From Mycobacterium malmoense (GTDB lineage Bacteria > Actinomycetota > Actinomycetes > Mycobacteriales > Mycobacteriaceae), in contig NZ_CP080999.1 of the NCBI RefSeq assembly GCF_019645855.1, positions 5,146,001 to 5,210,000 of the forward strand: DNA of 64,000 nucleotides, written 5' to 3'. Shown here one piece after another: positions 58,318 through 64,000 of the stretch. The notes beneath the pieces were generated by a model, which was given only the letters and a program-made list of their open reading frames with translations, did no database searches and was not told the DNA's origin. Both the position numbers and the translations under genes were made by a program. Within the stretch, counting starts at the first letter, position 1; each line of letters starts with the position of its first letter.

Positions 58318-59232
58318 CTAGCGGATCGCTCCGACGATGTCGCCCGACATGGCGCCCAGCTGTCCCGACCACGAGCCCCAGCCGTTGTCACCGCCGCCCG
58401 GGAAGTCGAAGTGGCCGTTGTGCCCGCCGACGCTGCGGTACTGCTGGTAGAACATGCGGCTATTGCCCATCGCCTCACCGGCCTGGCCGATCATGGCGGC
58501 GGGATCGCTGGCCCCGTCGTTGGTCGGGCTGTAGACCCACACGCGGGTGTTGTTCTGCGCCAGCAGCGAGGCGTGCACGTAGGGGTCGTGCCACTTCCAC
58601 CGGCCCAGCTGCGGGGCTCCCCACATTCCGTTGCCGTCCACGCCGCCGAACTGCTGCAGGCCGGCCAGGATCGCGCCGTTGGTGGTGGTGTTCGACGGGT
58701 ACAAGAACCCGGACAGTGAGCCGGCGAAGCCGAAGCGGTCGGGGTGGAAGGCGGCCAGCGCCATCGCCGCGTAGCCCCCCTGCGAGGCGCCGACGGCGGC
58801 GTGGCCGCCGGGTGCCAGACCCTTGTTGGCGGCCAGCCAGTTGGGCAGCTCGCCGGACAGGAACGTGTCCCACTGCTTGCTGCCGTCCTGCTCCCAGTTG
58901 GTGTACATGCTGTAGGCGCCGCCGGCGGGCGCCACCACCGAGACCCCCTTGCCGGCCAGCGTGTTCATCGCATTGCCCGCGGTGACCCAGTTGCTGACGT
59001 CCGGGGCGGCGTCGAACGGATCCAGCAGATACACCGCGTGCGGACCGCCGGCCAGGAAGGCCACCGGGATGTCGCGGCCCATCGCCGCCGACGGCACCAT
59101 CAGGCTTTCGTAGCCCGCCGCCCTGGCTTTGCCGGTGGTTGCGGCCGTCCCCAAAACACCGCCCAACCCGACCGACAGCACGGCAACGCAGACCACCCGC
59201 AGAAGCGCCGACAGACCCCACACGACCTTCAT
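58318..59232 (-). CDS. fbpD: FbpD/MPT51, antigen 85-like protein
   Basis: This 304-aa secreted alpha/beta-hydrolase-fold protein has a Sec signal (LLRVVCVAVLSVGLGG, cleavage after KARA). GGAGG 6 bases before the ATG at 59232 fixes the start. The antigen 85 family lacks activity in this member because two of the catalytic triad residues are replaced: the Glu becomes Ala in IGQAGEAMGN and the His position reads Asn in GDNGWGSW. The nucleophile position, however, is Ser here (AVGASQGGYAAM). It may bind fibronectin or carbohydrate. It follows fbpA on the same strand. Confidence 0.93.
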   Translation of the reverse strand: MKVVWGLSALLRVVCVAVLSVGLGGVLGTAATTGKARAAGYESLMVPSAAMGRDIPVAFLAGGPHAVYLLDPFDAAPDVSNWVTAGNAMNTLAGKGVSVVAPAGGAYSMYTNWEQDGSKQWDTFLSGELPNWLAANKGLAPGGHAAVGASQGGYAAMALAAFHPDRFGFAGSLSGFLYPSNTTTNGAILAGLQQFGGVDGNGMWGAPQLGRWKWHDPYVHASLLAQNNTRVWVYSPTNDGASDPAAMIGQAGEAMGNSRMFYQQYRSVGGHNGHFDFPGGGDNGWGSWSGQLGAMSGDIVGAIR

Positions 59233-59331
59233 GTCCACCCTCCATCGTCTAGTCGCTGTCTGCACATTAACCAGCGCACCGTCGCACCCGGCCCGCAGGG
59301 TAGTGAAATGGACCACACCCGGACGCCGACA

Positions 59332-59371
59332 GATCAACGGCGGCGAGCCCAGGGGCTCGCCGCCGTTGATC
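59332..59371. terminator. 19-bp hairpin downstream of fbpA
   Basis: GATCAACGGCGGCGAGCCC pairs perfectly with its complement around a two-base loop, 15 bases after the fbpA stop. It would terminate or attenuate fbpA transcription ahead of fbpD, or protect the 3' end of fbpA mRNA. Confidence 0.85.
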
Positions 59372-59386
59372 GCGTTGCTAGGGGTG

Positions 59387-60406
59387 TTAGGTGCCCTGGC
59401 TGGTATCACCGCCGGTGTTGGGGGTCGCGCCCAGCGTCGCCTGCAGGTCAGGCTTCATGGCGTTGAGTTGCGCACCCCAGTACGGCCAGTCGTGGGTGCC
59501 GTTGGCGTCGAAGTTCCACACCGCGTTGTGACCGCCGGCGGCGTTGTACGCATCCTGGAACTTCAGGTTGCTGGTCCGCACGAAGCCCTCGAGGAACTTC
59601 GCGGGCAGGTTGTCGCCACCGAGGTCCGACGGCTTGCCGTTACCGCAGTACACCCAGATGCGGGTGTTGTTGGCGACCAGCTTGCCGACCTGCAGCGACG
59701 GGTCGTTGCGCTGCCACGCCGGGTCCTCCTTCGGTCCCCACATGTCTGCGGCCTTGTAGCCGCCCGCGTCGCCCATGGCCAGGCCGATCAGCGACGGCCC
59801 CATGCCCTGGGACGGGTCCAGCAGCGCCGACAGCGAGCCGGCGTAGACGAACTGGCTGGGGTGGTAGGCCGCCAGGATCAGCGCCGACGACCCGGCCATC
59901 GACAGACCGACCGCGGCGCTGCCGGTCGGCTTGACCTGCTTGTCGCTCTGCAGGTACGCCGGCAGCTCGCTGGTCAGGAAGGTTTCCCACTTGTAGGTGG
60001 TGCAGCCCGCCTTACCACAGGCCGGCTTGTACCAGTCGGAGTAGAAACTGGACTGCCCGCCGACCGGCATGACGACCGAAAGGCCCGACTGGTAGTACCA
60101 CTCGAACGCCGGGGTGTTGATGTCCCAGCCGTTGTAGTCCTCCTGCGCGCGCATGCCGTCGAGCAGGTAGACCGCGGGCGAGTTGGCGCCCCCGCTTTGG
60201 AACTGAACCTTGATGTCGCGGCCCATGCCGGCCGACGGAACCTGCAGATACTCCACCGGCAGACCGGGGCGCGAGAACGCTCCAGCGGTGGCCGGGCCCC
60301 CCACGGCGCCAATCAGACCCGACAGCAGGGCCGCGCCAACGGCTCCCACCACGAGCCGGCGCGGCATGCGAGCCACGGCGCCGCGAAACCTGTTGACAAG
60401 CGTCAT
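59387..60406 (-). CDS. fbpA: FbpA, antigen 85A mycolyltransferase
   Basis: This 339-aa secreted enzyme moves mycolic acid between trehalose monomycolates and onto arabinogalactan. The signal sequence (ARMPRRLVVGAVGAALLSGL) ends before mature AFSRPGLPVEYLQ. The catalytic triad is intact: Ser in AVGLSMAGSSAL, Glu in AKFLEGFVRTS and His in NGTHDWPYW. The disulfide CGKAGC is present, as is the fibronectin-binding segment around WYYQSGLSVVMPVGG. GGAAGCAAGG precedes the ATG at 60406. Confidence 0.97.
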   Translation of the reverse strand: MTLVNRFRGAVARMPRRLVVGAVGAALLSGLIGAVGGPATAGAFSRPGLPVEYLQVPSAGMGRDIKVQFQSGGANSPAVYLLDGMRAQEDYNGWDINTPAFEWYYQSGLSVVMPVGGQSSFYSDWYKPACGKAGCTTYKWETFLTSELPAYLQSDKQVKPTGSAAVGLSMAGSSALILAAYHPSQFVYAGSLSALLDPSQGMGPSLIGLAMGDAGGYKAADMWGPKEDPAWQRNDPSLQVGKLVANNTRIWVYCGNGKPSDLGGDNLPAKFLEGFVRTSNLKFQDAYNAAGGHNAVWNFDANGTHDWPYWGAQLNAMKPDLQATLGATPNTGGDTSQGT

Positions 60407-60744
60407 CCTTGCTTCCTCATCCTTTTGGCCTTTCGGCGCATTCCTCCGATTGGGTGCATCCTCAAATTGGGTCGGACCGCATGCGCATACCCAACCGCGC
60501 AGCAGTGCCCGTGTAGTCAACCACACCTTCGGTCATCCGCTCTCATCAAGCCCGTCAAGCAAATCGCCATTCGACCATTTTTCCCAGCGGATTTCAGATT
60601 AGACACGTGCGTAAGAACTCGCGTTTCCGCATGTGCTTGACCGTCGTCGTCAGCTGGTGAGGACGTAGATGTGATGTTGCTGTCAATATCCCGGGGCCGG
60701 CGGACCGTGATTGGTTCGAGATCGGCGAGAATTTTTTCCGCCGC
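60407..60744. other. Upstream region of fbpA, no gene
   Basis: 338 bases between the fbpA start and the end of aftB. It presumably contains the fbpA promoter and a long untranslated leader. Base composition is less GC-rich than the coding flanks. Frames in it lack coding support, and no clear terminator hairpin for aftB was seen. Confidence 0.5.
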
Positions 60745-62628
60745 TCACTCGCGCGGGGGCGGCGGGCTGGGCTCCGGCACCGGAAGCCCACACCTGGCGA
60801 GCTCGTAGAGCGGAACGCGATCGATGCGGTAGCTGGTGTACTCGAAAGAATGCAAGACGTTGGACACGAAGCGATGCAACGTCATTGGGGCGCGCACCGA
60901 ACTCAGCACCGCCTGGGTCTCGGGACACTGCAGGGCCGCGACGGCCTGGGCGACCCAGTTCGCGTCCAGATAGCCCGGGATGCCTGGATACACCTTCACC
61001 CACGGGCCGTCGGCGATCACCCAGTCGGGGAACAGGTTTTTGTCGTGCCCGATCCGGCCGTGCTTCAGCCGCTCCGTGTGCTGGGCCAGTGGATTTGCCA
61101 ACCCGATCTGGTCGATCACCCTGACATCCAGCCCGACGTTCATGCCCACCATGCCCAGATTAGTGAAAAAGACTGTGTGCTGCGGCTTTTGGGGCCCCTT
61201 ACCGTTCGGTGGACTTCCCGGCGGCGGCTGCATCATCGGTACCAGGTCCCACTGAGTGTAGTTGCCGGACGGCAGCAGCAACGCGCCGTCCGGGGTGTTG
61301 TCGAGCGCCGCGAGAATCGCCGCCATCCTCGGGTAATCCAGGTAGTCGGCGGCCGTCAACGGATGTGCGTGCCCGGTGGCCTGCGCGTAGAAGCGACGCT
61401 CGTCGACGATCCCGGAGTAGGTGACGTGGGTGGCGTCGTCACCCATCCCCGGTGAGTTTGCTGCCCACAGCGACCAGCCCGCGACCCCCAGCCACAACAG
61501 GCCGGCGGCACCGGCCACCCAATACCCCGTTTCCCGCGAATAGTCCGCGCCGTCGGGTATCGCCACCGGGATGACGGCCACCGGGGCCAGCAAACAAAAG
61601 AGCGGCGCGAGCAACACCCGCGCGTGCATGAAGTCGCCGCCCTGCCGAATCCAATAGAGCCCCTGCACCAGCCCGCTCACCAGGACGAACGCCACGACGG
61701 CCGGCGGGCTCTGCACCGCCCGGGCCAGCCGGCCGTAGTCGGGCGCCAGCACGGGCCGAAGAAACGACGGGCGCCGACGCGCCGCCATCAACAGCACTCC
61801 CAGCGGCACAAGAAGCACCACCGGCACCCACACCGCGTAGGGCGCGTCGAAGTTCGACAGATAGACCATCCCCTGCGACCACTTGTCGCCGGCCGCGTCC
61901 TTGGCCAGGGCGGTGCCGGGCACCAGCAGGCCGTAGTAGCCCATCCGGAAGATCTCGTAGGCGACCGGCAGGAATCCGCCGGCCACCACGATCAGCGCAC
62001 GGCGGCGCCAGCTGCGGGCCGCGACCAGCATCATGATCAGGGCCAGCCCGCCCATCAGCGCCAGGTCGGGTCGGACCAGGACGCTGAATCCGGCGACGAA
62101 GGCGAGCGCGCCGATGAATGCCCGGCCGGCCGGGCGGCCCCGCACCGGCTGCGACCAGCACACCATCATCCACCACAGCAATCCCAGGTAGGCCAGCGTC
62201 AGCCCGCTCTCCAGGCCGGAGGTGGCGAAGTCGCGCGCCGGCGGCAACGCGACGTACACCAACGCCCCGGCGGGCAGCATGATCGCCCTGCGCCCCCGCA
62301 GGCTGGGCGCATACAACCGGCCGGCGCCCAGCATCAGCAGCGCCACGCCCAGCACCGAAAGCGCCAGCGCCAGCGCCAGCGCCACGTACTCCATGCGCAT
62401 CGGCCCGCCGACCCAGCTTCCGACGTACATCAGGTAGGTCCACGCCGTGGAGGTGTTCGCCTCCACCCGCTCGCCCTCGTTGAAGACCGGCCCATTACCG
62501 GCCAACAGGTTGCGCACCGTGCGCAGCACGATCAGTCCATCGTCGGCGATCCAGCGACGCTGCCAAGCACCCCACGCGAACAGCGCCGCGACCACCGCCA
62601 CGCTGATCCACAGGCTGACCCGCACCAC
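60745..62628 (-). CDS. aftB: AftB, terminal beta-1,2-arabinofuranosyltransferase
   Basis: 627 aa from the GTG at 62628 (VVRVSLWISVAVVAALF), the same length as the M. tuberculosis enzyme. Later domain: 10 or so membrane helices, with the first extracytoplasmic loop holding the GT-C motif WIADDGLIVLRTVRNLL, then a soluble C-terminus (RIGHDKNLFPDWVIADGPW). The enzyme adds the terminal beta-arabinose that receives mycolates. Upstream in-frame codons overlap ubiA; a longer N-terminus cannot be excluded because no ribosome-binding site is well placed (GGAAGGA is 20 bases before). Confidence 0.94.
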   Translation of the reverse strand: MVRVSLWISVAVVAALFAWGAWQRRWIADDGLIVLRTVRNLLAGNGPVFNEGERVEANTSTAWTYLMYVGSWVGGPMRMEYVALALALALSVLGVALLMLGAGRLYAPSLRGRRAIMLPAGALVYVALPPARDFATSGLESGLTLAYLGLLWWMMVCWSQPVRGRPAGRAFIGALAFVAGFSVLVRPDLALMGGLALIMMLVAARSWRRRALIVVAGGFLPVAYEIFRMGYYGLLVPGTALAKDAAGDKWSQGMVYLSNFDAPYAVWVPVVLLVPLGVLLMAARRRPSFLRPVLAPDYGRLARAVQSPPAVVAFVLVSGLVQGLYWIRQGGDFMHARVLLAPLFCLLAPVAVIPVAIPDGADYSRETGYWVAGAAGLLWLGVAGWSLWAANSPGMGDDATHVTYSGIVDERRFYAQATGHAHPLTAADYLDYPRMAAILAALDNTPDGALLLPSGNYTQWDLVPMMQPPPGSPPNGKGPQKPQHTVFFTNLGMVGMNVGLDVRVIDQIGLANPLAQHTERLKHGRIGHDKNLFPDWVIADGPWVKVYPGIPGYLDANWVAQAVAALQCPETQAVLSSVRAPMTLHRFVSNVLHSFEYTSYRIDRVPLYELARCGLPVPEPSPPPPRE

Positions 62629-62737
62629 GGTGTCGTACGGGAACAGGATCCTTCCGAGGGGCCGACCCGCCCACCTGACCACGGGACGTCGGCGCACCAA
62701 GGTGCGGTTCAGGCCCTTGAGGGCAGCCAGTCTCGGG

Positions 62738-63646
62738 CTAGCCGAAGGCAACGGCGGCCCCAACTGTCGCGATCCACGCCAGCGCCAACAGCTGCAACAC
62801 CCGGTCACGCAAAGCAATGTCTTCGGGCTCCCCGGCCAGCCCGCCGTCGACGTCGACCGCGTAACGCAGGATGGCGATGGTGAACGGGACCATCGACACC
62901 GCGAACCAGGATCCCGAATGCCGGTCACGCTCGAACGCCCACAGCCCGTAGCACACCACCACCGCCGTGGCCGACAACGTCCACACGAATCGCAGGTAGG
63001 TGCTGGTGTAGCTCTCCAAGGCCTTGCGTATCTTGGCGCCGGTGCGCTCGGCCAGCTGCAGCTCGGCATAACGTTTGCCGGCCACCATGAACAGTGACCC
63101 GAAGGCGACGAACAGCAAGAACCACTGCGACAGTGGGATATCGGTGGCCGCACCCCCGGCGATCGCCCGGAGCAGAAACCCCGACGACACGATGCAGATG
63201 TCCATCACCGCTTGGTGTTTGAGGCCGAAGCAGTACCCCAGCTGCATGCCGAGGTAGACGGCCATCACCAGCGCTAGGTTGGGTGTCAGCCACCACGAGA
63301 TAGCCAGCGAGGCCGCCGCCAGCACCAACGCCAGGCTGTAGGCCAGCCACTCGGGCACCACACCGGCCGCGATGGGGCGGAACCTCTTGGTGGGGTGCTC
63401 CCGGTCGGCCTCGACGTCGCGCACGTCGTTGACCAGGTATGTCGACGAGGCCGCCAGGCAGAACACCACGAAAGCCACGGACACCTTGGTCAACACCTCG
63501 GCGTAGTCGTAGCGGACCGGACCGCCCAGGGCGGCCAGGGGCGCTGCCAGCACGATCACGTTCTTCACCCACTGCCGCGGGCGGACCGCCTTGACCACCC
63601 CGACGATCAGGTTCGCCGGAGGTCCGGTCACCACGTCTTCACTCAT
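62738..63646 (-). CDS. ubiA: UbiA, decaprenyl-phosphate phosphoribosyltransferase (DPPR synthase)
   Basis: 302 aa, same length as Rv3806c from the ATG at 63646 with AAAGG 9 bases upstream (a TTG at 63655 would overlap the preceding gene). UbiA-superfamily integral membrane enzyme joining PRPP and decaprenyl phosphate, the first committed step to DPA. Catalytic Asp motif YLVNDVRDVEADREHPTKRFR is followed by the second motif in GLKHQAVMDICIV and the PRPP-related KRYAELQLAERTG. It is coupled to the phosphatase gene upstream and aftB downstream. Confidence 0.96.
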   Translation of the reverse strand: MSEDVVTGPPANLIVGVVKAVRPRQWVKNVIVLAAPLAALGGPVRYDYAEVLTKVSVAFVVFCLAASSTYLVNDVRDVEADREHPTKRFRPIAAGVVPEWLAYSLALVLAAASLAISWWLTPNLALVMAVYLGMQLGYCFGLKHQAVMDICIVSSGFLLRAIAGGAATDIPLSQWFLLFVAFGSLFMVAGKRYAELQLAERTGAKIRKALESYTSTYLRFVWTLSATAVVVCYGLWAFERDRHSGSWFAVSMVPFTIAILRYAVDVDGGLAGEPEDIALRDRVLQLLALAWIATVGAAVAFG

Positions 63647-63651
63647 TCGGC

Positions 63652-64000
63652 TCAACCTTTCCCCTCAAGCCAGAGTGCAAGGCGCGCGACCGCGGCGCCG
63701 AGCGCCACGCCGAAGGCCACGTCGCTGGGATAGTGCACCCCCAACAGCATCCGCGACAGCGCCATCGGGGGGACCAGCACCGCGGGGCCCATTCCGCTGG
63801 GCAGCCCGGCGGCCCGGCCCATCAGGATGGCCGCGGCCGTGGTGGAGGAGGCATGCGCCGACGGGAAGCTCAGCCGGCTGGGCGTGCCGACATGCACGGC
63901 GACGGCGGGATGATGCGGCCGTTGGCGCCGCACCAGCCGCTTGACCAGCACGGCGGTCGCGTGTGCGGCGAACGCTCCGGCACCGGCCACCAGCCACTCC
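63652..64000 (-). CDS. Rv3807c-type PAP2 phosphatase, N-terminus cut by window edge
   Basis: The last 116 codons are present. They contain the PAP2 phosphatase signatures KRLVRRQRP, LSFPSAHASSTT and SRMLLGVHYPSDVAFG, with the catalytic histidines in PSAH and the final H-x3-D. The homologue is thought to dephosphorylate decaprenylphosphoryl-5-phosphoribose made by UbiA, giving the DprE1 substrate. The frame is open to the last base, so the protein starts beyond the window. It is placed immediately before ubiA, with 5 bases to its start. Confidence 0.9.
   Translation of the reverse strand, partial: EWLVAGAGAFAAHATAVLVKRLVRRQRPHHPAVAVHVGTPSRLSFPSAHASSTTAAAILMGRAAGLPSGMGPAVLVPPMALSRMLLGVHYPSDVAFGVALGAAVARLALWLEGKG

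Noticed and set aside
59129..60640. 503-codon plus-strand frame opposite fbpD/fbpA
   Set aside because: Crosses the hairpin between two well-supported genes; no homology signal.

Overview
The window is a high-GC chromosomal segment of a nontuberculous Mycobacterium. Its backbone follows the M. tuberculosis Rv3763-Rv3807c region: lpqH end, tcrXY, hisC2, echA21, lipE, the galactan export and synthesis genes, dprE1/dprE2, aftA, embCAB, fadE35, accD4-pks13-fadD32, fbpD/fbpA, aftB, ubiA. The species cannot be fixed from sequence alone. The DprE1 active-site cysteine argues against M. avium itself, although the short in-frame VGAPPACGG-type repeats feel like a relative of the avium/simiae branch (inference).

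Left part (1-16.7 kb): the end of lpqH; the tcrX-tcrY two-component pair; two tiny membrane proteins; a phage-type GH25 lysin; a MarR regulator divergent from an oxidoreductase with a double operator between them; a SAM methyltransferase; and a FadE36-type phosphotransferase. Next comes a short accessory patch with an Ntn-hydrolase pseudogene broken by one in-frame TAG, abutting tRNA-Arg and tRNA-Ser. Then hisC2, a DUF4334 protein, a TIGR03086 protein, echA21, lipE, tRNA-Ser, a quinone oxidoreductase and a class-V aminotransferase-fold protein without its PLP lysine.

Central part (16.8-42.6 kb): the arabinogalactan factory. It contains the Rv3779-type GT-C enzyme, the proteasome activator Bpa, Wzt-GlfT1-Wzm (galactan start and export), a Gre-fold protein, GtrA-like Rv3789, DprE1/DprE2 (decaprenylphosphoryl-arabinose synthesis), AftA and EmbC. 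About 5.1 kb of extra DNA separates embC from embA. It carries two tandem paralogous secreted proteins on the opposite strand, each with a 9-10 nt homopolymer at its putative transcription start, and a self-contained ArsR-SRPBCC-mycothiol-type operon. EmbA and EmbB follow.

Right part (42.6-64 kb): three accessory genes (secreted, membrane, GarA-like FHA) and fadE35; an unknown gene divergent from a TetR regulator with duplicated operators; the mycolic-acid condensation operon fadD32-pks13-accD4; Rv3802c; the antigen 85 genes fbpD and fbpA; aftB; ubiA; and the truncated Rv3807c phosphatase. Thus DPA synthesis (UbiA, Rv3807c, DprE1, DprE2), DPA use (AftA, EmbA/B/C, AftB), galactan synthesis and export, and mycolate synthesis and transfer (FadD32, AccD4, Pks13, FbpA) are all encoded here.

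The most unusual signals are two classes of short palindromic repeats that have entered essential cell-wall genes in frame: two copies in pks13, one in the Rv3779 homologue, and a different hairpin plus VNTR in aftA. The invaded emb cluster with homopolymer-tract promoters is the other main one.
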